From positions 1,573,501-1,637,500 of the forward strand of contig CP075895.1 in assembly GCA_018604165.1 (NCBI GenBank): a DNA stretch of 64,000 nucleotides, in the 5' to 3' direction. Below, one piece after another: positions 53,590 to 62,861 of this stretch. The translations under genes and the position numbers were made by a program. The notes below the pieces were generated by a model. It did no database searches. It was not told where the DNA came from and saw nothing but the letters and a program-made list of their open reading frames with translations. Positions within the stretch are counted from its first letter, which is position 1, and each line of letters starts with the position of its first letter. The stretch is from Chitinophagaceae bacterium LGM1 (lineage in GTDB: Bacteria; Bacteroidota; Bacteroidia; Chitinophagales; Chitinophagaceae).

Positions 53590-54885
53590 ATGAAAAAAGC
53601 CATTCTCATTACGGCGGGTATAGCCATCAGCGCATTGGCATCGGCACAGAAAGTAAACATCCAGAATGCGAGCAATTCACTACGTGATAAAGATTATCCG
53701 AAAGCGATAGAATACATCAATAAAGCAGTTGCTGACCCGGATACAAAAGATAATCCCAAAGCATGGTTTGTGCGTGGTAATATATACATGAGCATGCAGA
53801 ACGAACCTGCGAAAAAAGCTGAGAATCCTTACCGTGAAGCAGCAGCATCTTACAAAAAAGTGGCCGAACTGGATGCTAAATACGAGAAAGATGCAGTAAC
53901 ACAAATGTTGTTGATATCTGCTTACAATTACTACAACGATGCTGCCGTATTATACAACAAGAAAAAATATACTGAGTCATACGACCTATCAAAAGCAGTA
54001 GTGGATATACATGCTATAGAAGGCGGTAAGCGTTTTAATAACAAGAGCTTTGATACTATAGCTACTGACGCTATGGTTATTCAGGCATTCAGTGCTTATT
54101 ACGATAAAAAGTATGATGATGCATTGCCCATTTTATTGAAGCTGAAAGATAATCCGATTAACAAAGGCGCTAATACGTATCTTGTATTATCTGACATTTA
54201 TAAAACAACTGGCAAAGACAACCAAATGCTGGCAATTATTGAAGAAGGAAAAAAATTATATCCTGACAACCAAAGCCTTAGAAACGAAGAGTTGAACTAT
54301 TACATTAAATCTGGCAAACAGGATATTTTGATGAGAAAACTCGAAGATGCCGTAGCAAAAGATCCAAATAATGGCGAGTTATTATTCAATCTGGCAAACG
54401 GATATAATAATATGGCGTTCCCTAAAGACGCTGACGGCAAAGAATTGGCTAAACCTGCTAATTATGCAGAATTGCTGGGCAAAGCAGAGGATGCCTATAA
54501 AAGAGCAATAACTGCTGATGCTAATAATGCAGGGTATAATTATAATCTGGGCGTATTGTACTACAATCAGGCAACAGAATATAACAAACGTATGAATGAG
54601 CAAGCAGACCTTAGCAACAGTGCAAAAGGTGCTGATAAAAAGAAGTATGAAGAGGCTTATAATAAAATAATGGTAGAACGTGATGCTGCTTTTGATAAAG
54701 CCATCCCTAATCTTACCAAGACGGTTGAATTGCTGGAGCCTACAGCAAGCAGTTTGAGCGCAGATGATAAGTTTTCTTATCAGAGTGCATTGATGGCATT
54801 GAAAGAAATTTATGCTCGCAAAAATGACATGGCGAAATCTGGAGAGTACAAGGCAAAGCTTGAAGCATTAAGGGGCAAGAAATAG
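53590..54885 (+). CDS. Exported TPR-repeat protein
   Basis: A 431-residue protein with a Sec signal peptide (residues 1-19, ASA-Q) and many tetratricopeptide-like helices: PKAIEYINKAVADPDTKDNP, then further copies to residue 400. Low-complexity linkers rich in Lys, Asp and Asn (SNSAKGADKKKYEEAYNKI). TPRs serve as scaffolds for protein complexes. It is flanked by terminators, so a single-gene unit. No enzymatic domain. Confidence 0.85.
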   Translation: MKKAILITAGIAISALASAQKVNIQNASNSLRDKDYPKAIEYINKAVADPDTKDNPKAWFVRGNIYMSMQNEPAKKAENPYREAAASYKKVAELDAKYEKDAVTQMLLISAYNYYNDAAVLYNKKKYTESYDLSKAVVDIHAIEGGKRFNNKSFDTIATDAMVIQAFSAYYDKKYDDALPILLKLKDNPINKGANTYLVLSDIYKTTGKDNQMLAIIEEGKKLYPDNQSLRNEELNYYIKSGKQDILMRKLEDAVAKDPNNGELLFNLANGYNNMAFPKDADGKELAKPANYAELLGKAEDAYKRAITADANNAGYNYNLGVLYYNQATEYNKRMNEQADLSNSAKGADKKKYEEAYNKIMVERDAAFDKAIPNLTKTVELLEPTASSLSADDKFSYQSALMALKEIYARKNDMAKSGEYKAKLEALRGKK

Positions 54886-54904
54886 AAGTTGAAGCGTTTT
54901 TATT

Positions 54905-54940
54905 CACAACGGGCAACCTAATGGGTTGCCCGTTGTGTTG
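54905..54940 (+). terminator. Terminator after the TPR gene
   Basis: CACAACGGGCAACC (54905-54918) pairs perfectly with GGTTGCCCGTTGTG (54924-54937) around TAATG. The T-run after it is weak, but the 14-bp stem is strong. Confidence 0.75.
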
Positions 54941-55026
54941 ATGTATATCCACAAATCAACATTTGTTATTAAACAACCTGTAAAATCTTCTTTATAAAGA
55001 TTAACTTAGCATAAATTTTTTCAAAA

Positions 55027-56127
55027 TTGTCTGAAATTAAAAAGCTGGAAATCGTCCGTTTTGCACCAAAGAATGCGGAAGGTTTTTACGATACGCTCAA
55101 AAAAAGGGTTGATGCCTACTTTACAGAAAATAAGATAGACCCACACGGCAATGCTTCTATGAAGCTGAAAACATTTGCTATGGTATCTATGTACTTATTG
55201 CCATACTTTGTAATGATATCAGGTGTTGCAACGAACCTCTGGCTGTTTTATGGTCTGTGGTTTTTGATGGGTATTGGCATGGTGGGTATCGGTTGTTCGG
55301 TAATGCACGATAGCAACCATGGCTCTTATAGCGACAATAAAACACTGAACAAATACTTAGGTAAAATCATTGCATTGGTTGGCGGATATGAAGTAACATG
55401 GAAGATACAGCACAACATACTGCACCATACATACACAAACATAGAGGGGTTGGATGATGATATTAATGCGGGTGTATTCTTGCGTTTTTCGCCGCATAGC
55501 AAGCGTTATTCTTTCCACCGTTTTCAGCATATTTATGCATGGTTTTTATATGGGTTACTGACTTTGCAGTGGGCTACCATCAAAGACTTCCGCCAGGTGT
55601 ACGATTATCATAAAAAAGACCTGCTGAAAAAAGAGAAACTGACATTAGGACAAGCTATGCTGCAGTTGTCTGTTTATAAAATATTCTATTACCTGTATAT
55701 GTTCATCATACCCATATTTGTAATGGGTATTGCATGGCAGCACGTATTGATAGGCTTTTTGATAATGCATTTTGTGGCAGGTGTGTTATTGTCGGCCATA
55801 TTCCAGTTGGCACATGTGATGGAAGAATGTGAATTTCCTACACCAACAGACGACCGAAAGATGGAAAATAGCTGGGCAGTGCATCAGATATTGAATACAG
55901 CTAACTTTTCGCCAACCAGCCCTATGATGAACTGGTTTGTTGGTGGGCTGAACAGGCAGATAGAGCACCACTTGTTTCCGCATATATGCCATGTACACTA
56001 TAAAAACATCGCCAAATATGTACGAGAAACGGCCAAAGAATACGGTTTGCCATACCAGGAACAGCGTACGTTTGTACACGCGCTGATAGAGCATGGTAGG
56101 ATGTTGCGGAAATTAGGAAGAGATTAA
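55027..56127 (+). CDS. Membrane fatty acid desaturase (acyl-CoA/acyl-lipid)
   Basis: A 366-residue integral membrane diiron enzyme that inserts a double bond into acyl chains. The three histidine boxes are HDSNH (residues 94-98), HNILHH (129-134) and QIEHH (about 310-314). The Gln in the third box is typical of front-end (delta-5/delta-6, linoleoyl-CoA type) desaturases; the cytochrome b5 domain those often carry is absent. Four to six hydrophobic helices lie between. TTG start at 55027 gives MSEIKKLEIV. No redox partner is encoded nearby. Confidence 0.92.
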   Translation: MSEIKKLEIVRFAPKNAEGFYDTLKKRVDAYFTENKIDPHGNASMKLKTFAMVSMYLLPYFVMISGVATNLWLFYGLWFLMGIGMVGIGCSVMHDSNHGSYSDNKTLNKYLGKIIALVGGYEVTWKIQHNILHHTYTNIEGLDDDINAGVFLRFSPHSKRYSFHRFQHIYAWFLYGLLTLQWATIKDFRQVYDYHKKDLLKKEKLTLGQAMLQLSVYKIFYYLYMFIIPIFVMGIAWQHVLIGFLIMHFVAGVLLSAIFQLAHVMEECEFPTPTDDRKMENSWAVHQILNTANFSPTSPMMNWFVGGLNRQIEHHLFPHICHVHYKNIAKYVRETAKEYGLPYQEQRTFVHALIEHGRMLRKLGRD

Positions 56128-56143
56128 ATTAACGTTTCGGCTC

Positions 56144-56173
56144 TTTGATAATAGCACATTAATATTATCTTTA
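56144..56173 (+). promoter_or_regulatory. Probable promoter of the cold-shock gene
   Basis: TTTG (56144-56147) and TATCTTTA (56166-56173, one mismatch to TAnnTTTG), 18 bp apart. The leader is only about 15 nt, too short for the long cold-shock leaders of E. coli cspA. Confidence 0.5.
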
Positions 56174-56194
56174 TAGTAATAAAATTTTATTACA

Positions 56195-56401
56195 GTGCAA
56201 CAAGAAAAACTCACCGGAACTGTAAAGTTCTTCAATGAAGCTAAAGGTTTTGGCTTCATTAAACACGACAACTCTAATCAGGAAACCTTTGTACACGTCA
56301 CGGGATTGAAAGAACAAGTGAAAGAGGGCGATCAGGTAGAATTTGAACAACAGGAAGGGAAAAAAGGTATGAACGCGGTAAACGTTCGTAAAATAGCATA
56401 A
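56195..56401 (+). CDS. Cold-shock domain protein
   Basis: A 68-residue single CSD protein that binds single-stranded RNA or DNA. RNP1 is KGFGFI (17-22) and RNP2 TFVHV (31-35, Thr in place of Ile or Leu). GTG start at 56195; the family start GTVKFFNEAKGFGFI is intact. A strong terminator follows. Cold regulation is likely but not shown by the short leader. Confidence 0.95.
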   Translation: MQQEKLTGTVKFFNEAKGFGFIKHDNSNQETFVHVTGLKEQVKEGDQVEFEQQEGKKGMNAVNVRKIA

Positions 56402-56424
56402 GGTTAAAAGGTATTGAAAGACAG

Positions 56425-56454
56425 AAAAGGCTGATGTAACATCAGCCTTTTTTT
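56425..56454 (+). terminator. Terminator after the cold-shock gene
   Basis: AAAAGGCTGATG (56425-56436) pairs with CATCAGCCTTTT (56440-56451) around TAA; further Ts follow. Confidence 0.88.
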
Positions 56455-56498
56455 ATGCTTTGAAGCCAGTATTTTTGCTATCCGAACATTAGATAAAT

Positions 56499-57101
56499 AT
56501 GAGCACAGCAGACAACAGTATATTGGGATTGAAAATGCCTACCGACCCGCGTTGGGTTGACCTTGCATCCATATCGCTGGAAGAAATATTAACAGACCAT
56601 GCTTTTTGCGAGCAGAAAGCGGCTACACAATGCATATCACTGATACAACGCTATCCCTATAAAATAGAATTGGTAAATGCGCTATCGCCTGTAGTAACAG
56701 AGGAGTGGGGACATTTCCGTATGGTATGGGCAGAGATGAAGAAACGAGGCTTTGTATTAGGCAAACAACGCAAAGATGATTACGTAAACCTGCTGCTGCA
56801 AAACGAACCCAAAGGCATACCTGTAGATGACAAGCTGCTGCACAAACTGATGATATGCGCATTGATAGAAGCGCGTAGCTGCGAGCGTTTCAGGCTATTG
56901 AGTGAAGGGCTGGAAGAAGAAGCATTGCGTACGTTCTACCACAAGTTTATGGTGAGCGAAGCGGGGCATTACCGTATGTTTATAGATTTGGCAGAGCAGT
57001 ATTACGGGCACCAGCAAGTACGAGATGCATGGCATCAATGGTTGCAGATAGAAGCTACTGTGCTGCAACAATTAGCACCACGCGGCGACAGGATGCATTG
57101 A
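56499..57101 (+). CDS. miaE: tRNA-(ms2io6A)-hydroxylase, MiaE
   Basis: A 200-residue ferritin-like diiron enzyme hydroxylating the isoprenoid of ms2i6A37 in tRNA. The helical bundle holds DHAFCEQKAATQC (first Glu), VVTEEWGHFRMVW (ExxH), ALIEARSCERFRLL (Glu) and MVSEAGHYRMF (ExxH), the four-ligand pattern of the family. The tRNA-Cys in this window (A37 in CTGCAAA) is a plausible substrate. A TATTTTTG box (56470-56477) precedes it. Confidence 0.92.
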   Translation: MSTADNSILGLKMPTDPRWVDLASISLEEILTDHAFCEQKAATQCISLIQRYPYKIELVNALSPVVTEEWGHFRMVWAEMKKRGFVLGKQRKDDYVNLLLQNEPKGIPVDDKLLHKLMICALIEARSCERFRLLSEGLEEEALRTFYHKFMVSEAGHYRMFIDLAEQYYGHQQVRDAWHQWLQIEATVLQQLAPRGDRMH

Positions 57102-57118
57102 TGCCGTTTGTTTTATTA

Positions 57119-57436
57119 TTAACATCCGCCTTTGGCTAACGCTAAAGTTAGTACAGCAGTTATTGTGTATAGAAATACTGGTAGTAATATTACAACCGCC
57201 CAGTAAAGTCCCATATTCATATCAGGGTATTTTCTTGATGTTAATGTTATAAAAATAATTCCAGCTATTAATATTGCAAGATTATAAACAGGTGCTGCGA
57301 ACATCAATAGACCTATATCTGCCCATCCACCACGGTCTTGTGCATAAGTAAAGCCTGCGATATTGATTAAGATTGCTATGCTGGCAAAAATGATTAGTCT
57401 GAAATTTACTGTAAAACTGTCTGCAGACTGAGGCAT
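57119..57436 (-). CDS. Small three-helix membrane protein
   Basis: 105 residues with three hydrophobic helices at about 12-30, 42-65 and 78-100 and short loops. No family recognised; it has no catalytic motif. It lies downstream of the ABC permease on the same strand, 24 bp away, so may belong to the kynA-ABC transcript. Confidence 0.65.
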   Translation of the reverse strand: MPQSADSFTVNFRLIIFASIAILINIAGFTYAQDRGGWADIGLLMFAAPVYNLAILIAGIIFITLTSRKYPDMNMGLYWAVVILLPVFLYTITAVLTLALAKGGC

Positions 57437-57460
57437 AATATAAAATTAGCTATTACTACT

Positions 57461-58777
57461 TTATTGTACAGAATGTATCCTGCTACGGTTTACATACAGA
57501 CTTATTAAAAACAGGATGGTGCTAAATACAATCAGCATAGCCAAGTGGGGCAGAACGTTACCGATATTCCCATTGCGCAATATGATATGATTGATGGCAT
57601 CGAGCCCCCAATGCAGCGGCGATACATTAGCCAGTTTTTGCATGATACCCGGCAGCAAATCTACAGGCACCCATATACCACCCATAGCACTCATAATAAC
57701 AACCGATATAGCACCGAACGGCGTAGCCTGTGTAGCAGTTTTGAACACCACCCCTACCAAATAACCAAATGCTGTGGCAGACAATGCTATACAAATAGCT
57801 ATGGGGACGATAGCCATAGGATGCTGGCCAAGATACAGCGCGGGTAAGCCCATCTGCGGCAACAACCACAACCCTATGCCACACATAACTGCAAACTGTG
57901 CTGTGCATATCAGTGTATAAAAGAATATTTTACCAAGTGCCTCGAAGTTGTGCGCATAAGGTATAAGTTGTACACGGAGCGAACTACGCTCCTCACGTTC
58001 GCGGAGCATATTACCGGCAATGGGTATGACAATAAAGTACATGCCGAAAATAGCCCATGCAGGTACGTTGTGCTGAACGGAATTGATAAACAGCTTCATG
58101 CTGCCTTTATCGTTGAGGGCTTCTTCTTTAATGCCAATGCCTTGAAAAATACGTTTGAAATCGTCAGACCCTGTACTGTCTGCTATTGCCATATCTGCTT
58201 GCGACATGCCCAGTTTGCTTAGCCTGCCTACCAACAGGTTGCTGCAACTGTAGGTAATATATTTATCGAGCGCGAAGCTAATTGACATACGGAAAGTTGG
58301 CTTGCTTACCGGGTCGAAGTACATGCGTACATACATACTGTCGCGCAACTCACGGGCAGGAAGTTTGCCCATACCAAGCTTTTCGCTCAGGCGATTGGCA
58401 ACAAGATTGGCTGCGTTCACTACCTCTGCCGTTGCGCCTTTGGGTATTACAATACCTACACGGTATTTGCCTGCTTTCAGTAATGCCTGAAGCTGGCCTT
58501 CCGTTACTGGTTTGCCATCTATACTATCTACTACATGAAAATTCTGGCTTTGTTTCAAGCCATTTTTTATTTCATCTCCGAGCCTGCCGTGGTCGTTATT
58601 GGCTATCAACAGGTCGAAACGAAGCTCCTGATAATCTTTGAAAGGGGCATCCTGTACCATTGCCATTACCACTATCAGCACAGCAGGCATCAGGAACAGC
58701 AGCATAGCTCCTGCTACATCTCTGCGTAGCAGTATCCACTCTTTTTGTATGGTAGCAAGTATCTTATTCAAAGTCAA
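57461..58777 (-). CDS. ABC-2 type transporter permease
   Basis: A 438-residue permease. One N-terminal helix (about residues 22-42) is followed by a roughly 200-residue extracytoplasmic domain, then five C-terminal helices (about 245-430), the usual ABC2_membrane_3 layout of YhiH/DrrB/LptFG-like exporters. It pairs with the ATPase gene upstream (53 bp gap). The exported substrate is unknown. The segment between the two genes repeats AAAAGTCT-type motifs but shows no promoter. Confidence 0.88.
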   Translation of the reverse strand: MTLNKILATIQKEWILLRRDVAGAMLLFLMPAVLIVVMAMVQDAPFKDYQELRFDLLIANNDHGRLGDEIKNGLKQSQNFHVVDSIDGKPVTEGQLQALLKAGKYRVGIVIPKGATAEVVNAANLVANRLSEKLGMGKLPARELRDSMYVRMYFDPVSKPTFRMSISFALDKYITYSCSNLLVGRLSKLGMSQADMAIADSTGSDDFKRIFQGIGIKEEALNDKGSMKLFINSVQHNVPAWAIFGMYFIVIPIAGNMLREREERSSLRVQLIPYAHNFEALGKIFFYTLICTAQFAVMCGIGLWLLPQMGLPALYLGQHPMAIVPIAICIALSATAFGYLVGVVFKTATQATPFGAISVVIMSAMGGIWVPVDLLPGIMQKLANVSPLHWGLDAINHIILRNGNIGNVLPHLAMLIVFSTILFLISLYVNRSRIHSVQ

Positions 58778-58829
58778 AATTTAAAATTCAAAAGCTCAAA
58801 AAGACTTTTTGCTTTTTTGTTTTACCTAA

Positions 58830-59576
58830 TTAATCCCTCACGCTATGTCCTGTGTAATGCAGGAATACATCTTCAAGGCGTTTGCAGTCAGCTGTGTTTT
58901 TAATGAGCTCTAACGGTGCACCGCTTACAACAAATTTCCCCTCGTCTATTATCACTACCTCATCGCATATCTGTTCTGCTTCTTCCATCAGGTGAGATGT
59001 ATATACGATTGTTTTGCCTTGCTGATTATACTCTTTCAGAAAGTCCAGTATCATAGCGCGGCTCTGTACATCAACCCCAGCTGTCGGTTCGTCCAATATT
59101 ATCAACGATGGTTGGTGCAGTAGGGATGCAATGATATTTGCCCTGCGCTTCATGCCGCCGCTGTATCTGTTGATGCGTTTGTCTGCGTGTTTATCCAACC
59201 CCAGGCGAGCCAGTAAATCGTGTGCACGGTCTTTTACCTGTTTGCTGTTAAGCCCGTAGAGGCTGCCTATGTAACGAAGATTTTCCCATGCCGTCAGGTT
59301 GCCAAACATGGCTATTTGTTGCGGCACTACGCCTATTGTTTTGCGTAGTTCCAACGTATGTTTAGTGCAATCTTTACCAAAGATGGTAGCATGGCCGCTA
59401 TCGGGTGCTACTAAACCACATAGTATGTTGATGGTAGTACTTTTACCTGCACCATTCGGGCCAAGCAGCCCCATAACTTGTCCTTCATGCACATACACAC
59501 TAAGTCCATCAAGGGCAGGAGTCCAGCCACCTTTATAGGTTTTGCGCAGGTTGGCAATTTCTATTGCGTATGCCAT
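58830..59576 (-). CDS. ABC transporter ATP-binding protein
   Basis: A 248-residue ATPase. Walker A GPNGAGKS at residues 39-46, the Q-loop in GVVPQQIAMF, signature YSGGMKRR near 138-145, Walker B LIILDEPTAGVD near 158-168 and the switch His in YTSHLMEEAE. The type fits drug or lipid exporters of the CcmA/DrrA group. Its ATG follows the kynA stop after three bases, so the pair is translationally linked to kynA. Confidence 0.93.
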   Translation of the reverse strand: MAYAIEIANLRKTYKGGWTPALDGLSVYVHEGQVMGLLGPNGAGKSTTINILCGLVAPDSGHATIFGKDCTKHTLELRKTIGVVPQQIAMFGNLTAWENLRYIGSLYGLNSKQVKDRAHDLLARLGLDKHADKRINRYSGGMKRRANIIASLLHQPSLIILDEPTAGVDVQSRAMILDFLKEYNQQGKTIVYTSHLMEEAEQICDEVVIIDEGKFVVSGAPLELIKNTADCKRLEDVFLHYTGHSVRD

Positions 59577-59579
59577 AGC

Positions 59580-60596
59580 TTAGTTGTAACCGAGGTTTTT
59601 CACCAATTGTTCGGGCAGTGCAGGTAGCGCGTGCCTTGGTAATAAGAATGATGTAAGCTCTGCCATTTCTTTAAAAATGATATGCGTATCTGCCGCCGCG
59701 CGCAAGTATTCGGCACCTGTACTGCCACCAGTGCCTACACGCTTGCCGATGGTGCGCTGCACCATGTGTATATGCCTGTGTCGCCACATAGACAAGCCCT
59801 CGTCTATCTCCAGCAAGCTACTGATGAGTTCGTATGGCAGATGTAACAATGGATAATCTCTATATAACATAATGAACAAAGCATTGCGGTTGGCTGTTAT
59901 GCTGAAACGGCGTTCGGCAGGGTAGTTGGTTTCGTCAATGAATAATTTATCGAAAGCAGTGAGATTTATTTTTTCTGCCTCTTGCAGTGTACCCTCATAA
60001 GCATTGCGGTATTCCCGCCAAAAGTCGGCAGTTACAAAAGGTGCGCTGGCATACGGCATACGCTCCAACCATTTATTTATTAATACCAGTAAAGACTCCT
60101 GCGCTTCTGCTTCTTTTACACGGTCTATATCTTGCTGGTTCAGTTGAGATATGTAATAGTTCTGCCCATGGCGTTGACCATAGCCAAGACCAAGCGTAGC
60201 CTCTATAATTTTAAATTGTATGCTTTGAAAACCAGATGCCGGGCGAAGCAAATCGCGAAAATCGAGGAAGTCGAGCGGTGTCATCGTTTCCATGATGCTC
60301 ATTTGCATAACGGCCACTTCCAGTATTTTACATATACGTTTGATGCGATGTACACTATTATATATATCGGGCGAATTGTTGGGGATATTGGTTTGTTTAA
60401 AAACATCGCGGATTACATTCAACTCAAACAGTATCTGCTTGAACCATAACTCATAGGTTTGATGGATGATGACAAACAGCATCTCGTCATCGGCTTTGAT
60501 GCCCTCTTTACTGCTTTCGGGCAGTTGTGCATTCAGTATCTTATCAAGTTGCAGATATTCGCTATAATATACAGGGGGACGTTCCTTCTTTTCCAT
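59580..60596 (-). CDS. kynA: Tryptophan 2,3-dioxygenase
   Basis: Heme enzyme that opens the indole ring of tryptophan to N-formylkynurenine. 338 residues, slightly longer than the 280 of Xanthomonas TDO. FVIIHQTYELWFKQ (residues 41-54) supplies the substrate-binding His and Arg region; the axial heme histidine is in MWRHRHIHMVQR near 263, followed by GTGGSTGAEYLR. It leads an operon with an ABC transporter, three bases between the first two genes. Other kynurenine genes are not nearby. Confidence 0.95.
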   Translation of the reverse strand: MEKKERPPVYYSEYLQLDKILNAQLPESSKEGIKADDEMLFVIIHQTYELWFKQILFELNVIRDVFKQTNIPNNSPDIYNSVHRIKRICKILEVAVMQMSIMETMTPLDFLDFRDLLRPASGFQSIQFKIIEATLGLGYGQRHGQNYYISQLNQQDIDRVKEAEAQESLLVLINKWLERMPYASAPFVTADFWREYRNAYEGTLQEAEKINLTAFDKLFIDETNYPAERRFSITANRNALFIMLYRDYPLLHLPYELISSLLEIDEGLSMWRHRHIHMVQRTIGKRVGTGGSTGAEYLRAAADTHIIFKEMAELTSFLLPRHALPALPEQLVKNLGYN

Positions 60597-60812
60597 ACGG
60601 CGGAAAATTACGAAAGCGAGGGGGTAAAAAGAAATGACTTATGTCAGCTAAAAGTGTTATTGCTCAGTTTACTTTACTATGTATTATAGCGGTATTAAAT
60701 AATATGAAATCTATTCATGTAATGACTGTATGGCACAAATATGCCCTATTTTTACTGAACTAAGTAATAACGGTAGGTACAGTAGAAAAAACCTCAAAAA
60801 ATACCACCACTA

Positions 60813-60845
60813 TTGATGTTCAGATAAATTTTATTCTTATCTTTG
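60813..60845 (+). promoter_or_regulatory. Probable rpsA promoter
   Basis: TATCTTTG (60838-60845) fits TAnnTTTG; TTG at 60813-60815 is the -33 element, 22 bp away. The leader is about 35 nt and contains the Shine-Dalgarno sequence. Confidence 0.6.
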
Positions 60846-60870
60846 CCGTCCTTAAAAAATCTCACTTAAA

Positions 60871-60876
60871 AGGAGG
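60871..60876 (+). promoter_or_regulatory. Strong Shine-Dalgarno sequence of rpsA
   Basis: AAAAGGAGG ends at 60876, nine bases before the TTG start. It is complementary to the anti-SD core CCUCC. Most genes in this window have no SD, so it is exceptional. Confidence 0.8.
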
Positions 60877-60885
60877 AAATTAACA

Positions 60886-62727
60886 TTGGAAGAAAATCAA
60901 TTAATTAACCAAACCGAGGCTCTGGCGGACACGCAGGGCGGCGCTCACGACGATTTCGATTGGAGCGTAGACAAACGTAACGTAGCTTCTTACAAAGAAG
61001 AAAAACGTGCAGAACTTGAAAAAGTGTATGACAGCACTTTCAAATCAATTGATGAATCGCAACTGTTGCAAGGTACTATAGTAGGCCTTACAAAAACAGA
61101 TGTAATCATCAACATCGGCTTCAAATCAGACGGGCTGGTGTCTCTCAACGAATTCCGCGATATGCAGGATGTAAAAATCGGCGATGATATCGAGGTAATG
61201 GTTGTAGAGAAAGAAGACAAAAACGGACACCTGCATCTGAGCCGCAAAATGGCACGTGCAAGCCGTGCTTGGCAAAAAATCGTGGATTTCTACAAAACAG
61301 GCGAAATCGTTACGGGTACTATTACCAGCAAAACGAAAGGTGGCTTGATAGTAGATGTGTACGGTTTGGAAACATTCTTACCGGGTTCTCAAATAGATGT
61401 GAAGCCTGTTACTGATTACGACCAGTATGTAGGTAAGACAATGGATTTCAAAGTTGTGAAAATCAACGAAGCTATCCGCAACGCGGTAGTATCTCACAAA
61501 GCACTGATAGAAAGCGATATAGAACAACAACGTACAGTTATCATTTCTCAGCTTGAAAAAGGACAGGTACTGGAAGGTACTGTTAAGAATGTTACCGACT
61601 TCGGTGCGTTCATCGATCTGGGTGGTGTTGACGGCTTGTTGTACATCACAGACATTAGCTGGGGCCGCGTAACGCACCCGAGCGAAGTGTTGGAAAACGG
61701 TCAGAAACTGAACGTGGTTGTACTTGACTTTGATGATGAGAAGAAACGCATCAGCCTTGGTCTGAAACAACTGACTGCACACCCTTGGGATAGCCTGGTT
61801 GCCGACATCAACGAAGGCACTAAAGTAAAAGGTAAAGTAGTAAACATAGAAGATTACGGTGCTTTCCTTGAAATAATGCCGGGTGTTGAAGGTCTTGTAC
61901 ACGTATCAGAAATCACATGGTCTTCTCAGCCTATCAATGCGAAAGAATTCTTCAAGATGGGTGATGAGTACGAAGCAGTAGTGGTAACACTGGATAAAGA
62001 TGAGCGCAAAATGAGCCTCTCTATCAAGCAACTGACAGAAGACCCTTGGGAAACAATCGAAAACAAATTCCCGATAGATAGCCGTCATACAGGTGTTGTG
62101 AAAAACATCACCCCGTATGGTGTGTTTGTAGAGCTGGAAACAGGTATAGGTGGTATGATACACATCAGCGACCTGAGCTGGATAAAGCGTTACAACCACC
62201 CAAGCGAGTTTACTAAAGTGGGCGAACAAATTGATGTGGCTATACTGAGCATCGATAAAGAAAACCGCAAACTGGCACTGGGACACAAACAACTGGAAGA
62301 AGACCCTTGGAATACTTTTGAAACCGTATTCCCGATTGGTAGCGTACACGAAGGTATCGTAACGAAGAAAGATGAAAAAGGTGCTACAGTACAGTTGCAA
62401 TACGGCTTGGAAGCATACGCGCCTGCACGCCACCTGAAGAAAGAAGATGGCAGCACGGTAGAAGCAGAAGCTACTTTGCCATTTGTAATCATTGAGTTTG
62501 ATCGCAACGATAAGCGCATCATGGTATCTCATACACGCGTTTGGGAACAGGGTGTAGCTGAAGAGAAAGAAGCAGCTAAAAAAGAAGCGGTTGCTGAAGG
62601 TGAGAAAACTAAAAAAGCAGTGAAAAACATTCAGAGCAAAGTAGAGAAGCCAACACTTGGCGACCTCGGCGCACTGGCTGCACTGAAAGACAAAATGAAG
62701 AAAGCTGAAGACGGTAGCGAGGGCTAA
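60886..62727 (+). CDS. rpsA: 30S ribosomal protein S1
   Basis: A 613-residue bS1 that helps mRNA bind to the 30S. Six S1/OB repeats lie at about 60-125, 143-205, 228-296, 313-383, 400-470 and 487-560, marked by VTDFGAFIDLGGVDGLLYI, IEDYGAFLEIMPGVEGLVHV and ITPYGVFVELETGIGGMIHI-like segments (each under 20 residues). An acidic N-terminus and a Lys/Glu-rich tail flank them. Start is the TTG at 60886, fixed by the SD. It has its own promoter and terminator. Confidence 0.96.
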   Translation: MEENQLINQTEALADTQGGAHDDFDWSVDKRNVASYKEEKRAELEKVYDSTFKSIDESQLLQGTIVGLTKTDVIINIGFKSDGLVSLNEFRDMQDVKIGDDIEVMVVEKEDKNGHLHLSRKMARASRAWQKIVDFYKTGEIVTGTITSKTKGGLIVDVYGLETFLPGSQIDVKPVTDYDQYVGKTMDFKVVKINEAIRNAVVSHKALIESDIEQQRTVIISQLEKGQVLEGTVKNVTDFGAFIDLGGVDGLLYITDISWGRVTHPSEVLENGQKLNVVVLDFDDEKKRISLGLKQLTAHPWDSLVADINEGTKVKGKVVNIEDYGAFLEIMPGVEGLVHVSEITWSSQPINAKEFFKMGDEYEAVVVTLDKDERKMSLSIKQLTEDPWETIENKFPIDSRHTGVVKNITPYGVFVELETGIGGMIHISDLSWIKRYNHPSEFTKVGEQIDVAILSIDKENRKLALGHKQLEEDPWNTFETVFPIGSVHEGIVTKKDEKGATVQLQYGLEAYAPARHLKKEDGSTVEAEATLPFVIIEFDRNDKRIMVSHTRVWEQGVAEEKEAAKKEAVAEGEKTKKAVKNIQSKVEKPTLGDLGALAALKDKMKKAEDGSEG

Positions 62728-62755
62728 TCGTACAACAGTATATTCATACAATAAT

Positions 62756-62786
62756 AAGAGCCCTCTGCAATAGCAGGGGGCTTTTT
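62756..62786 (+). terminator. Terminator after rpsA
   Basis: AGCCCTCTGC (62759-62768) pairs with GCAGGGGGCT (62773-62782, one wobble) around AATA; TTTT follows. Confidence 0.85.
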
Positions 62787-62861
62787 CATGCCTGTTAACA
62801 TCTGCATTACTATCCTTAGCCTGCAAGTGGCTGTCTTACATATAACTATAGGTTATAAATC

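Noticed and set aside
61906-62826. 306-codon antisense frame in rpsA
   Set aside because: Antisense shadow of the S1 repeats; the product is Phe- and Cys-rich without family resemblance.
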